From Macrotrachela quadricornifera (lineage: Eukaryota > Rotifera > Eurotatoria > Philodinida > Philodinidae): 64,000 bases of DNA. This document shows positions 12,067 to 24,037 of this stretch, piece after piece. The translations under genes were made by a program, and so were the position numbers. A model generated the notes under the pieces. It saw only the letters and a program-made list of their open reading frames with translations. It was not told the origin of the DNA and made no database searches. The stretch covers positions 227,839-291,838 of the forward strand of contig JAJEKB010020494.1 in assembly GCA_022393335.1 (NCBI GenBank). Direction: 5' to 3'. Each line of letters starts with the position of its first letter. The first letter of the stretch is position 1.

Positions 12067-14560
12067 TGAGGAAAAAAAAACAGGAAAATGGTCAATGATA
12101 GATATCTTAAACTCGCTTGTTTTTTGTAATAATTGTGTAGTAGACTTTAGTTCCATGTCTATGTCTGCGTGTGTATGTAGAATGATGTTCCAAATTTCTA
12201 CTTCTAATTTAATCCTTGACTGAATTCTGAGAAGGCAATAATATTCTAAAAATAGCACATAGTCATGAAACTTCAAGTTGTTGATAGAATATGACACAAG
12301 ATTCAATTAGACTGCTTAGCAATTTACTATTTTTTTAAACTAATAGTCGTTTAAAAACCATAGATCCTGCGAGAAATCTGCGATTATGGAATTTCAAAGA
12401 TTGTTGCAAGATTTAAACAAGATCTTGCAGGATCTCATTTGGTTCTCCCCAAAATGTTATCAGATCTTTTGAAAAGATATTTGCTGGATTTTCTAAACAG
12501 AGCCAACGAGTAATCAACACACTGCGAGTTTATTTCAGCTTATCTGAGTTCCAATTTGATAAAACTTTTCGAATAATGAATTGCAGATTCATCTTATCTT
12601 CACGATCAGTTATATAAATATCTGTTGAAATAATGTTCATATAATATCCAATTTTCGTACAAATAATTTTTCATGAACAAAATACGGATAAATTTTATAT
12701 ATCAATATGACTAGTTGATCCTTCAAGGAAATTTAAGTTTCTCTCTTGATCTAGAAATATTGTCACTTATACATACTTAAATGTATATATAAAGGAGCAG
12801 AAAGAAATTTTATCTTTTGAAAGATGTGCTAACTGGGAGGAAATTCAATGAAATATGATTGATATTGAAAATTACGTAAGTGAACGTTGATAACGACATA
12901 ATAATTTATTTGATGATTCATATAAGTTTTGATTAAGTCGAGCAGACTTCTCTTATTAACATTCAAATCATTTGAAATGTCTTCAGGTTCAATGAAACAT
13001 TCCAAATTATCTAACAGAGAATTCCTTGTTCAATAACTGGAAATGTTTCAGAGATGTGTAGTTGTGTTTGTTGTAGAGTAATAAATCGATTTACTGCTTC
13101 CTTCTTACAAAAATGCAGACAGATAATAAATATAAATGTTACCAATCAGATTTCAGATGAATATTTCTCCACTACTTTTAGAGTAAAACACGCTTATGTT
13201 CTAGTCAATCTGAGGATTATCAGGAGTCTTTCTTCAGTTGTTTCGAACAACACTATGTTTCATCTTCACAATAGGGAAGAAAGGGAATTCTTCAAATTGT
13301 TTGACAGATTAAAAAGAGCTCTTTGCTGATCAGCCTTCAGTAGAAACTTTCTGTATGAACGTCTCTTCTGTGTCCATTCAAGTAATTGTTAATAGCAAAT
13401 CAAAAACAATTCTGAATATTTATTAAGAAAAATCCTAAAATTCTAGTTTCATTTAATTATTTTTTATGACCTGTAGTAACATCCCATTAGTAGAAAACTA
13501 AATCCATGTTTTGCACCCAAACTTTCGTCCAATACGTTATTGTAGAGGATATTAGATGAATTTCATGTGTTATCTTCGAAATTTAGTATCAAAATAGAGA
13601 ATAATCTTTCTATAGTTATCAAGAATTTTTATAATAAGTTTCGTAATACTATATATAAGTCTTAGTAAAAGTTCACTATGAACTACGTAATGATGATGTG
13701 AATGTGGTAGTACTAATTCCATCATATACATATATTAATGATATTAGAACCAACATAATTTTATTTAAACACTTGTTCGATTCTCTCGTGAGATCATTAC
13801 TCTCACAGATGTTGTCAAATAAACTAGCAAACGTTCTAACTATTGAATAAAATATTTTTTCTCCTTTCATAAACTTTGAAATAGTGTGTTACTTCTTTCA
13901 CTATTTCTGTATTGTTGCCATGTTACTTATTTGAAAAAAAAATCAATAAATGTTAATTGTTGTCTCCATGTTGTAATGTCAATGTTGAAGCGTAGTTTTA
14001 AAGTACACAAAAACGTGCGTAAGACAAAGAGAGAGAGAAAGAAGAAAAATGAAATCGATTTTTCTAGTCATACATATTAACAAACAAAACGAATCGTTAA
14101 CTTACACGACATAAAATAAGCATAGGTTCAATTTTCCTTTTGCTATGAACATCTTTCCACTAATGGTTCTTATTTGTGATAGTCATTTTTTTTTATCTCG
14201 AATTCGAAACCAGATATTTGCCAAAATCAAATCACTAAAACAGCTGACTACTCATTAGAGAAACTAAGATTTTGGCAAAAATTTGCTGTGCTCTGGAAAT
14301 CTGCTTTCATCAAAAGAATAAAAGATAAAAGCGAATAATTATATAATCAATCGGTACAATATCGAATTAGTACATGAAACGTAGCATGTATTCAAAAAAA
14401 AACAAATATGAAGAAAATAATCTGGTGTCGATTTTAATTGATTGCAATGGGTTACAATTTGTTTTTTTTTTCGTTTTCCAAATAGAATAAAGGAATTAAA
14501 CAACAAAATCAGCCTAAATTCAGTAAACAAATTCAATAATCCGGTTGCTTTTCTTTTTTG
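12067..14560. other. gene-free stretch with a MITE fragment
   Basis: No supported gene. A short piece at about 13,246-13,290 (cgaacaacactatgttt followed by a cttcacaatag phrase) matches the interior of the MITE at 45,267-45,883, so a decayed copy of that family probably lies here. A 91-residue open frame at 13,054-13,329 overlaps it and is probably not a gene. Confidence 0.4.
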
Positions 14561-15079
14561 TTAATCATTTTCTTGATTTTTCCCTTCTATCGGATGAGGT
14601 TCGATTCTTTCGTCTTCTTCTGATACTACTGTTGTTCTCCTAATTTGACTGATTAGTACAAATCTTTTGCTTTTTATGTCTTGCTGATCAGTTACATATG
14701 ATTCGATTGAAATATTAATTGATAAAAAAAACCAATGTTATCGCCATCTAAGTTTAGCAAATGGAGAAACATATGTGCACTTACTTTCTGCCATAATTGA
14801 AAAATCATGATTATAATCAAACGAATCCTAAATCAAAGATTCATATCAGTAATGGAAATGTCTATTAATTTTACAAGCTATTCTAATATGCTTAAAGGCA
14901 AAGAAAAACATCTGACTTTGAAGTAGGGATAACGATTATGCTTATTCAACAACCCTAAAATGAAGGATAAGACATATTAAAAAAACTAAATTAATTGTTG
15001 AGAGAGAAAAGTTACATTCTACAAAGTTTAATATGTAAATTTATATTACTCTGCTCTGTTTTTCTTTCTGTTCAATAAA

Positions 15080-16699
15080 TTATTGACTCGGTCGCCGTTC
15101 ATATATATGATCTAAATCTATAGCTTGATCATAGTTTTTAATCGGACCTTTTTCAGCTTCATGAATTAATGCTTGAACATCTGGTCGAGCCAATAAGTCC
15201 TTATAAGCGTGATAAGAAGGTGTTAAACCAGCTAGATTCAATACAATATTATTTATCTCTTTTAATTCATCATACGCTCTATCCATTGTTTCAATTAATC
15301 GTTTTTTATTTAATAATTCAACACCAGTTTTATCTTCACGTCCATCTTCAGCAGCTAATTCTTCAGGTGAATACATATTGAAAATTGACAGAAGTAGATG
15401 AGTAGTATAATAAATAATAAATCGATCTCCAAATTCAAATCCTATAATGATATTTTAGAAACTCTTTCCGATTTAATATTTCAAATGATTTAAATTATCT
15501 CTTACCATTCTCATAATTAGGTAAAACAAATGGATGATCATTTGCTTCAATATGTACAACAGATAATTGTTGATTTACATCTATTTTAAGTATAGCAGCA
15601 ACATTATTATAAACATCACAATAATTAGGTGCTGAAAATAAAGAAATTAAAACTGGAAATTTTGTTTGAGAAGATTTTCGAAAGAATTTTACACCATTTT
15701 CTTGTACTTCATGTCCACGAATAATTGATAAAAGTTTATTTCGAAATAAGAAATTTCGACAAGCATTATAAGAAAAGTAATGAGAACAACCCCGAACATT
15801 ATTTGGTTTAAAATCTGGTTGTTTATCATCACCTTGATCAAAATCTTCACTTGGATCAGACCAAAGAAAATCACAAAGTGGACCTGAATAAGGTGTTTCC
15901 ATAAAACGATTTAATTTTTTAATATCATCTAATGTTTGAATATCAGGTGATATTCCCCCATGCATACATAAAAAACGTGAATCAATAAGTGCACAAATCG
16001 GTAATGCATCAAAAGCAATCATACAAGTATTATAAAGTGATATTGAACCATATTTCTTTTGACATTCCAATTTAAATTGAAATGCTTCAGCCATTTGACG
16101 AGTTTCATGATTTCTAATAAAACAATAAATAAGAAAATAATCTTCAATCAATTAACACTTTTTCACACAGATAGTGAACTATGCAGAAAAAAAAACTCTC
16201 ATACAACAAAATAAAAATAAGTAAAAAGTGACACTTATAAAATTTAATTGAAATAAATAAAATATAGAACTTACCCTCGAAGTAAATTAATATTTTGTGG
16301 ATAATTAAGTTTAAGTGCAAATAATAAAAAGATACATTCACATTCAAATTGACCTCGATCAACATAATCACCTAAAAATAGATAACGTGTTTTTGATGGT
16401 TCTCCACCAGCTGATAATATTGTAAGAAGATCATAAAATTGTCCATGAATATCGGCAATAATAGTAACAGGTCGTTGAATAATTAAAATATTTGGTTCAT
16501 GTTCCAATATTTGTCGAGTTCGATCAATAAGATGTAAAGCACATTCTTCATCAAGACGACCTTCACCTCGTAAATGTTGAATGAGACGACGAATAGATGG
16601 TAGACCAGTTGATGAATCAAATAAATCAGTTTTTGTAAGTAAATTGACTTGAGGATACGGAATTGAATTAAGTGGACGATTAACAGTAGAAATATTCAT
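15080..16699 (-). CDS. calcineurin A-like Ser/Thr protein phosphatase
   Basis: Three exons (16,699-16,275; 16,113-15,506; 15,441-15,080) join in frame to 464 residues. The metallophosphatase motifs are ADIHGQ (82-87), GDYVDRG (110-116) and RGNHE (141-145, whose codon for Gly spans intron 1). HGGISPDI, LWSDPSEDF, RGCSHYFSY and SAPNYCDVYNN follow. The order and the phrase FLCMHGG are closest to calcineurin A (PP2B) rather than PP1 or PP2A. The enzyme should dephosphorylate Ser/Thr substrates with two bound metal ions. After the catalytic core a short tail includes a region where the calcineurin B-binding helix normally sits, but no clear calmodulin-binding or autoinhibitory segment is visible. 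The first-codon region is duplicated at the left edge of the window. Confidence 0.88.
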
Positions 16700-17095
16700 A
16701 TTTTTTTTCGTATTATTTTCGTCTTCTTTTTAGTTATATGTGTAGTAGGAAGACATTCGTTCTCTTTTTCTCTTTTCTTCTTTACACACAAGTTATATAA
16801 GTTAATAAAAAGAAATAAATATGATTTTTTGTAGTTCTTTCCACTTGTAACTGAAGTGAGAACGATGGCGTTCATATTTTACAGTTATTAGAATAGAGTA
16901 ACTTGACAACAATGGCAAAGAAATACATCAATGTTGATTATATTGAAAAAAAACGGAGACGATAAAGCAACTATGAAGCAAACATTTAATTTAATACAGA
17001 CGAACCACTGTAGTACACCATTTTTAGAATATTTTTTTCCCATATTTATTGTCTGTAATTGAATGTGAGATTTTATACGGATGAATTGTCGATTT
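16662..17095. repeat. segmental duplication, copy B (phosphatase 5' end and upstream flank)
   Basis: Direct-orientation homologue of 1 to about 510, covering the first 38 coding bases and some 400 bp of 5' flank, which probably contains the promoter. It is slightly shorter than copy A because of a deletion near 17,045. It then leads into a decayed retrotransposon. Confidence 0.8.
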
Positions 17096-17399
17096 TTACT
17101 AATACCTTTGCAACTACTTCGCGAATATTAAGACTCTCAATTTAATTCTAAAGAGAGACCACATTCAGATGTTCAAGCAATTTCGATCCTATCTTTTGGC
17201 AATATGTAGATCTCAACAATGAGTGAAAGATCTGAAAATGGTTAATGCCCTTGTGCCTTTATTTTTGAGATAACACATTTTTAAAAAGTTTTCTATACAT
17301 ATACAATTCGATAGAGACGATATAAAGCTTAGAAATTCAAAAAGAAAATATTTCAAACTATTGATTATTTAATTCCGAAAAGTCCAATGTAACGAATTA

Positions 17400-18420
17400 A
17401 TAATAACAGGAAGATAAATACCTTAAAGAATGGATTGAAGAGAACAACCTTAATTACATACTTTCAACTTCGCGCACATCTTGAGAATATGTTTCGTTCA
17501 GTATCAGCAATATTTTTCTTCATACGAATTGGAAAGTATTTGAAGTTGTATTAGCTCTCTTAATTAAATTGTCGAGATTTGCTTTGTCGCTAGATCTACT
17601 GAAAATAATCGATAGCTGGTTAAAAAATAGAAAAGCATATGTAGTTTTTGGCCAGAAAACATCGAAAATATTCGACATACATATAGGACTTTCTCAAGAT
17701 AGTAGTCTCAGTCCATATTTGTTTATTGTGTTCCACTATGATCTAATAAACTGTCTAGGGACTCATTCAGACCATCTTTTCGCGGATGATCTGGGTATAT
17801 TCATTAGACCACCTATTACAAGGAACTTAATTCAAATAATTGAACATCTTAAAAAAGAAAGTACATGAATTTGCGATCAACTATATGTGTATTCACAAGC
17901 ATGAAAACAGTCGTGCAATTATTTCACACACCAATGAAAAGACCAGCAGAAAGTAGAACAATGAATTGAGAAAAAATTGAATAGGTTAAGGAATTAAAGT
18001 ATTTAGAAGTCACTTGAGCTTATAAACTATCCTTAAGATTCACTGTCGAAAAATGCATTGGAAATATCCAGAGATCCTTATGTAAACTAAGGTGGTTAAA
18101 AGCTGGACGAAGTATATTGTCTAAAGTGCTTGCTCAAGGCTTTTTTGCATTTACCATTCTACACTGTGCATGGCTGTTACCAGAAACATAGCAATAAAAA
18201 TTTTGTGTAGATCTTCGACTGGTGTATCGATATCCCTTTGTGTCTGCAGATAATCTTTATACTATTACTTCAGAATATTCTTTAGAATTCTATGTTAAAA
18301 AATGTATTCGAAGAAGATTGAAGACAATGCATTTGACTGATCTTGGATCCTCATTTTTCTATAATGATATCTCCGTTTGGGATGAATTCTATAGGAAAAA
18401 AAAACGATCACCTTGATCAT
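17400..18420 (+). pseudogene. non-LTR retrotransposon reverse transcriptase remnant
   Basis: The open part (17,569-17,868) contains HIGLSQDSSLSPYLFIVF, matching the G-L-P-Q-G-S-x-L-S-P-x-L-F motif of LINE-type reverse transcriptases, followed by the catalytic HLFADDLGIF (the F/Y-A-D-D box). Upstream sequence still reads as finger/palm-like protein in shifted frames. Downstream, KCIGNIQRSLCKLRWLKAGR in another frame resembles the thumb region, and stops interrupt it several times. A pyrimidine-rich tract near 18,550-18,650 may mark the 3' end. It is an old, inactive copy. Confidence 0.7.
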
Positions 18421-18730
18421 TTTTTTCATATGTGTCGTGTATGTCAATTAATAAATCGACACGAGTCATTTTTTTTTGAGATGGACGTTTGTTTATTGAG
18501 GCGAATTAATACAAAAGAACGAGCATACGAAATGTTTTAATCTTTTCTCTAGTTTTTTTTCTCTATCGCTCTGCTCCTTTCCTTTCGTTTTTCTTTTTTT
18601 TTTCTTTTCTTATATTTTTTTTCTCTTTAACCTCTTATGTGTCTCTTGATATCCTTACAAGCATGACCTAATATTTATCACAACTATATTTTTAGCAACT
18701 GTGAAATGCTTTGCTCTAATAAAACTGCGT

Positions 18731-19130
18731 TTAGCTTAACTTTCTCAATTTTCTTCTTTCATTATTATGTAAGCACTTCCGAGTGTCGCAATTTCCTTGC
18801 ACAATAAAAACAAAATATCCTAAAATTTTACATTCAAATCGATTAAAGTTCCATTCATAGAGATCATCTAAGAATGTTTGAATATTGAATGAAATCATTA
18901 TATATGTATAAATCGAAAGTAATAAATAAATATTAATTGAATGAATTATAGTTAATTTACCTTCTCGTTTTATATGATTATAGCAGAAATGATAAATAAT
19001 ATTAATAAAGAAATTGAACATGTTATTATACCAAAACAAAATATAATCAAATTTAATATAAATACATTATAGTTCATCATGACTCGACAGGTTTTTCTTG
19101 AAACATTTGCTGTATGACTAAAATGATCAT
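18731..19130 (-). pseudogene. decayed multi-TM membrane protein gene (possibly GPCR-like)
   Basis: On the minus strand, MMNYNVFILNLIIFCFGIIT begins a hydrophobic segment that ends at a TAA. In the next frame HIKREGKLTIIHS, a second hydrophobic segment (INIYLLLSIYTYIMISFNI) and a Cys-containing third segment follow. The order of TM, short basic loop, TM, loop with Cys, TM start resembles the first half of a rhodopsin-type receptor. One frameshift and the lack of a second half argue for a pseudogene or an unresolved exon structure. Family assignment is tentative. Confidence 0.25.
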
Positions 19131-19327
19131 ATATAGAAAAAAAAATTAATTTTTCTTATAATAACATATAATAATTTTTTATTATTTACTCACATGTCAT
19201 AAATAAGATTATGTTTGGGATCATTACTAGACTATTCTAAACAGCATTAGTATTTCTGATAGTTTATTCTTTATCTTGAATTTTTCTTTGAGAAACTTAA
19301 ATTTCTACAATCTTTCTATATGATTCA

Positions 19328-19474
19328 CTATTCTACTTTTATCAAATTTGTTTTTGGATCATCTGTTACATTTAAAAATTGATCTTGAGTTTCATTAGAC
19401 AATTTCCACATTGTCATTTGCTGAAACAGGAAAATAAGATTAAAAAAACTGGAAAGAAAAATTTTCATGTTCAT
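19328..19474 (-). other. short open frame in the conserved block downstream of a DUF1254/DUF1214 gene
   Basis: The frame is 48 codons: a hydrophobic start (MNMKIFLSSFFNLIFLF) like a signal peptide, then a polar tail with two N-glycosylation-type sites (NET, NVT). The corresponding frame at 53,422-53,505 keeps the start but stops after 27 codons. A strong acceptor-like tract (ending ctgtttcag, 19,423-19,431 on the minus strand) precedes the polar part, so it could instead be a terminal exon. Differences between the two copies are mostly non-synonymous, which does not favour a selected peptide. Confidence 0.25.
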
Positions 19475-19565
19475 GATATATATCTAAAGATGAATTGATA
19501 TTATAAATTTATCGAAAAATCGTTGATCCTATGCCCTAAAAAAGCAATGTTCCATCCATAAGATG
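19368..19565 (-). repeat. conserved block, copy 1 (pairs with 53,333-53,530)
   Basis: Read on the minus strand, this block matches 53,333-53,530 with about 11 differences over the best 160 bases. Identical runs include gataaatttataatatcaat and atcttattttcctgtttcag. It lies about 380 bp past the stop codon of the DUF1254/DUF1214 gene. Exons and the intron of the two gene copies differ by roughly a quarter of positions, so this block is unusually similar. Confidence 0.8.
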
Positions 19566-19947
19566 GTCCAGAAAAAACGCATTTTTGAAATTAATTACTC
19601 CTGTTAAATCACATTGATGGTCTAATGTGTACTACTGTAGTAATAGATAAAAGAATCTACATTGCCAGATCTATTGGAAAATAAGTTGAAATCTTTCTCA
19701 TGTCTACTTATGATATCCGAGATGATTAATGTTGAGTTCTGGTTTGAATTTTGATTCTAATTTCTGATATATAATCAAAATTGATTATTATTTGAAGTTT
19801 GATCTGATTGAGAATATTTATTAGAATGAGAAAAAAAAAATCAAAATATAACTACTAGAGACATTTTTCTAAACCCTTACATATTTTTAAATACTTATTA
19901 CGTTCTAAGATTATTTGAAGAGAAAAAAAAAGAATAAGATAGTATTA

Positions 19948-21806
19948 TTAGACAAGTCTTGTAATTGATGGAATCATCCATGTATCATTGTTAGCCGAAA
20001 AAAAAGAGACTTTTGACCAATACAAGCGAATCATAACAATGAAAAGTCCTTTAGGAGCTGGTAGCCAATTATTCTGCTTGTCCGCCGTAGGAGGCGTATT
20101 TTGAAAGTAAAGATCAAGCGAACCATCATCAGGGTTGTAAACCAAGGGATTTCGAGGACTTAATGTGTATCGATTTAACGAATTGTCCACAAAGAACAAG
20201 TCTGTATCATACATAGTGATTGACCAAAAAGCATTGACAGGTGGTGTTTGATTTTTGGGAAAATGAAGTACGTATGAAAAATTTCCTGATAGTCTTCTGC
20301 CATTTGAATCGACATTTGTATTAGGATAATAGGCATCTTCAGGTAAATTACCTGGCCAAAGAACGGTAGCAATATATGCACGACGAAGATAATCGGTACC
20401 ATAATTCGCTGTGTTTGGAATGAACCAACCATTTCGCACAATACCAGCTGCGCTTTGAGAAACACTGATTTTAGTGAGAGCGAGTAGAAGAACTGATTCT
20501 AGTGCAGCCCTAATAGAACTTCTGAGTTTGGACCAGTCGAATGGTTGACCTGGAATGAGACCGATTTGAGCCATCCTTTTAACAATGTCACTATCTTGTT
20601 TAAATGGTGGATTGTCCTGTAAATAAGATTAATCAAAAATATAAGTGTCACAATTGTAATGCATCGTACTTTTAAAATAATTTCTTAGCCTTCTCCTATT
20701 TTAAGGGTCAGAATCGAAATTCGAACACAATACTTATCAGTAGTTTAAAAAAACAAAAAATATGATTTGAAATTTGTCGACTGAATTACGTAGATTATTA
20801 TTTGAAAATATCGATAAATTTTTTTCTGTCAACATTGAATTTACAAGACATAATCATCCTTTTAACTCAATTCTCTATTAAAAATTATTTTTTATTTAAG
20901 TAATTATTCAATGATAAAATGTTGTCAGAAATTTGAAACGAAAAACTCAGAACTTATCACTTCCTAAAAGAAGTATTCCTTTGTAAAGTTGGGACATCAT
21001 CTTATCATAAATATAACCAAACTATTTACCCTCATAAGTAATGCCATCATATTAAAATATGTGGAAATGTTCATATTAAGAATGATGTTGCGCACTGAAT
21101 CTGTCGTATTAAATCCTGGATTAGGATTAAAAGATGATGGTGGAGTATAATTAGCAAAACTATTGCTATCATTGTTAATAAAAACACTAAGTGGTCCTAA
21201 TAAGTATTGATCTTGAAGTGCATGAACAACAGCATAATCTTCTTCTGTGCCAGTAGCATACGTTCGTCCAAGAATAAGAATATATCGCGTGGGTGAATTA
21301 ATCTGCTTAGTTATACGTTGTTGAACACTTGATGGTAGTGTACCATTCCATTTGGGACCAGTGAGTACATAGGTAGCAGCAGCTGAACCAGTAGTACGTG
21401 TTCCAGGCGTTTCGATTATTTCCATCCAATGAGTATGTATAGGAAAAAGATAATATCGATCTCCCATATCAGGATGTGAGAAAACCCATGGTTCATTGTC
21501 AAGGTCAATCCATGCAACTGAGTAAAGTGTATCTGCATTGGGTGCTACAACACCACGAAAACTTGCAGTAGGATAAGCACGTGCATTCAAAAATTGACCC
21601 ATTGGAGCTCTAAAAGGATTACGTACTGGAGTATTAGTAAATTGTACACGAATTATTTCATTGACGATCAAAGAAAATCCATAGATATAAGCATCTATGC
21701 CAATGTTTTGTATGTTCTTAGAATAACAGACCTTCTTCTGAACCTTTGCTGAATCAACAACTGAAATATTGATCAACAAAATAAGGGTAAGCAGATATAA
21801 TTGCAT
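19948..21806 (-). CDS. secreted DUF1254/DUF1214 protein, copy 1
   Basis: Exon 1 (21,806-21,030) and exon 2 (20,616-19,948) are joined across a 413-nt intron in phase 0, giving 481 residues. Residues 1-19 form a signal peptide (MQLYLLTLILLINISVVDSA). The N-terminal domain shows APNADTLYSVAWIDLDNEPW and DRYYLFPI, typical of DUF1254. The C-terminal domain shows NAFWSITMYD, NSLNRYTLSPRNPL, DGSLDLYFQNTPP and NWLPAPKG, typical of DUF1214. The pair is widespread in bacteria and some fungi, with no firmly established reaction. Its presence here in a spliced gene with a signal peptide suggests old horizontal acquisition and adaptation. It is about 70% identical in sampled stretches to the inverted copy at 51,360. 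It is likely secreted or lumenal. Confidence 0.88.
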
Positions 21807-21857
21807 TGTAATAATAAATGGTTGTTTTCAATGAAATAAGTCAGGGATTTATAGTGT

Positions 21858-21865
21858 TTTTATAA
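21858..21865 (-). promoter_or_regulatory. TATA-like box of DUF1254/DUF1214 copy 1
   Basis: On the minus strand ttataaaaac lies about 50 bp before the start codon. The same sequence at the same distance precedes copy 2 (51,301). The surrounding flanks of both genes are also alignable, including an aaacgaataaa/aaatgaataaa phrase and the tttcatt leader, so the promoter was duplicated with the gene. Confidence 0.5.
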
Positions 21866-22500
21866 TTACTGATCGTCGCCTCGTCTCTTATTTGCTTGTC
21901 TCGCTTCAATGAATTTATTCGTTTTTCCTTTCTTCTTTTTCTGTATGAAGAACACCATTCACATGACAAAACAGACGCAATATTATCTTCACTATAAATC
22001 AAACTTTGTTCACACTTACCAGTTAAGTAACCAATGAGAGTATTAAATATGCCTCCATGATGTAGGCATAATATATAATATGATTTATTCATTTATGAGA
22101 AGTATTGCTATTGTACATAGGGTTCTGCACAATCACTTTTTTCTTATCCCGGTCTCAGATAAACTGCTTTGTATTGACTTTAGTCTCCATTTAATACATC
22201 CAATTTCCTTACTAAAATCAAGTGATCATTTTTAAAATGTGTTACCCATTGAATATATATTTAAAATCTGTATGAATGTTTATCTGATTAAATATTTGTA
22301 CGATTGAATATTTAATTTGAAGTGTCATTATCGTTAACAAAAAACAAACGGTGTTTTGTATTTATTTGTTGTTTGTTGAGATAATAAATAAAGGAGTAGC
22401 TGAATTGTTATCGAATCAAATTTATATATATTATGATCTACATAGTCAAAAACTGAGACAAGTAATTGTAAAATTTCGGTTCTTGAATTCAAAACTAGGA
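21866..22500. other. 5' flank of the DUF1254/DUF1214 gene
   Basis: The first 150 bp align with the 5' flank of the copy at 51,360. Beyond that nothing is recognised. Confidence 0.4.
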
Positions 22501-22735
22501 TTATTGAGGAATTTTTATCGAGATTTCATGCTGATTGACTTCAGCTAACTTTGAACGATCGAGTGTGTCAACATTTAAAAAAGTGAACTGTAATGAAGGA
22601 TTGACGACAGTCAAAGAAATTATCGAATGATCTTTTTTATCATTAAAAGAATTACATTCTAATCCTAAAGGTCGATTGATGCTCACATGACTGCGATCAA
22701 AAGTACCTAAGCACGTTGAATATCCGTATTTGATA
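22501..22735 (-). pseudogene. PIF/Harbinger (DDE_Tnp_4) transposase fragment
   Basis: A minus-strand frame reads YGYSTCLGTFDRSHVSINRP and later SIISLTVVNPSLQFTFLNVD. This matches the region of Harbinger transposases around the first catalytic Asp (G-A-I-D-G-S-H/T-x) and the following H-S-I-x-x-x-x-V-V strand. The second Asp and the Glu are missing because the frame stops. The fragment ends beside the mariner element at 22,754, which may have been inserted into it. It is different from the intact transposase at 9,099. Confidence 0.5.
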
Positions 22736-22753
22736 AAAAAATCTGTAATAGTA

Positions 22754-24035
22754 ACTAGTGCATCAAGTTAAATAGATCTCTCGGTATTTTGCCAATAACT
22801 TTTTCAATTTTCATCGAATCCGCTAATTTTTTTAAAATTCCCTATGTCAAGATCTAAGAAAAACTTGCTCTTTTTATCAGCATAAATGTTCTTCATCATT
22901 TTGAGAAATGTGGTGCAATCAATTAGTCTAACTAGCACAACTTTCAAAGACAATTGATTCGCGGCGTTATTTTTGGCAGACGATTTCAGTTGTTGAATCA
23001 GTGTTATTTATGACTTGACTTTGTCTCAATCAATAGTGCTGACAAGTTCATCCCAAATTGAATAGTCCAAAGAATTTAAATCTGGACTATTTGGTAACCA
23101 ACAATCTCTGTCAATAAATGATGGAAAATTGTTCCGACAACATTGTTGTGTTTAAATGATGTTGGTGTAGCTTTGCATCAACCTGGTGAAAGATCCTGTC
23201 GTTTTCGAAAACTTCATTCCCATATTTTAAGGCTACGGGAAGTACTATTTCGATACAACAATTATGATCAACAGTTTCTTCGTCCAAAATGACCAAGGGC
23301 GTAACAATCATGGAATAGGTGCCCAACCATACCATTACGTTTGGTGGAACTTTTGTTTTTGCTTGATACCACCTTTTTCACTGGCATCAGCGCGATTTAC
23401 TGCCCACATTCGATCATTTTGAGTATTATAGACACTATCGATGTCAAAGAACTTCTAATCCGAAAAGAGAATTATTAACGTTTCTTCTTTCTGTAATTTT
23501 GTTCGAACCCAGCTTCCGAGCTGTTTCCGTTTTATCTTTTGATCACTATAGAGTTTTAGTCCCAAATCGTTTGTTAATTTTCGTCTGACACGTGTTGAAG
23601 AAATACCAAGCTTGATTGATAGTGGTCGAGCTAATGCCCTTTTTTCTCGGCGTAAGCGATTCTTCACTTATTGAATATTCATTTTTGTCCTGATTATATG
23701 TGGACCACCAGCTGGACTTGATATTGAATAGAGCCAGTTCGATGAATCATCTGGTACCACCTTTTGATAATTGTTAAAACCAAGGCCACCATTTAAATCA
23801 TGATAGATTTCTGTTAGATTGTTACCATTTTAATACTTTGAAAGTACGATGTTTTGAAGATCTTTACTTTTCATAATCTCAAATCTTGTATGTACTATGA
23901 GTTTACACATTAAATGGATAGATTTGTAGAACTCGAGATGGCAGATCTTTTAAAAAGAAATTAATCCAATCGGATGAAAATTGAAAAAGATATCGCTAAT
24001 AATACTGAAAGATCCATTAATCCTGGCGCACCCGT
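22754..24035. mobile_element. mariner-family transposon, decayed (about 1.28 kb)
   Basis: The element is flanked by TA at 22,752-22,753 and 24,036-24,037. The ends are imperfect inverted repeats of about 65 bp or more, sharing agatct-tc-gta near the tip and ctttttcaattttcat further in. The length is normal for mariner. The transposase on the minus strand (about 23,873-23,010) is broken by stops and frameshifts, so the copy is dead. Confidence 0.75.
23010..23873 (-). pseudogene. mariner transposase pseudogene
   Basis: Pieces in different frames, in the right order, give an N-terminal HTH region (KSKDLQNIVLSKY), a second HTH (SIKLGISSTRVRRKLTNDLG), then KQLGSWVRTKLQKEE, FDIDSVYNTQNDRMWAVNRA, VMVWLGTYS, GNEVFENDRIFHQVDAKLHQ and finally LPNSPDLNSLDYSIWDEL. 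The last phrase is the signature of the third catalytic Asp in mariner (P-x-S-P-D-L-N-P-x-D-Y). At least three frame changes and several stops are present. The second Asp box is altered (the QQDGAKPH-type motif reads HQVDAKLH). Confidence 0.75.
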
Positions 24036-24037
24036 TA

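Noticed and set aside
13054..13329. 91-codon open frame with several cysteines
   Set aside because: Its C-terminal part overlaps a decayed MITE fragment shared with 45.5 kb, so the frame is probably accidental.
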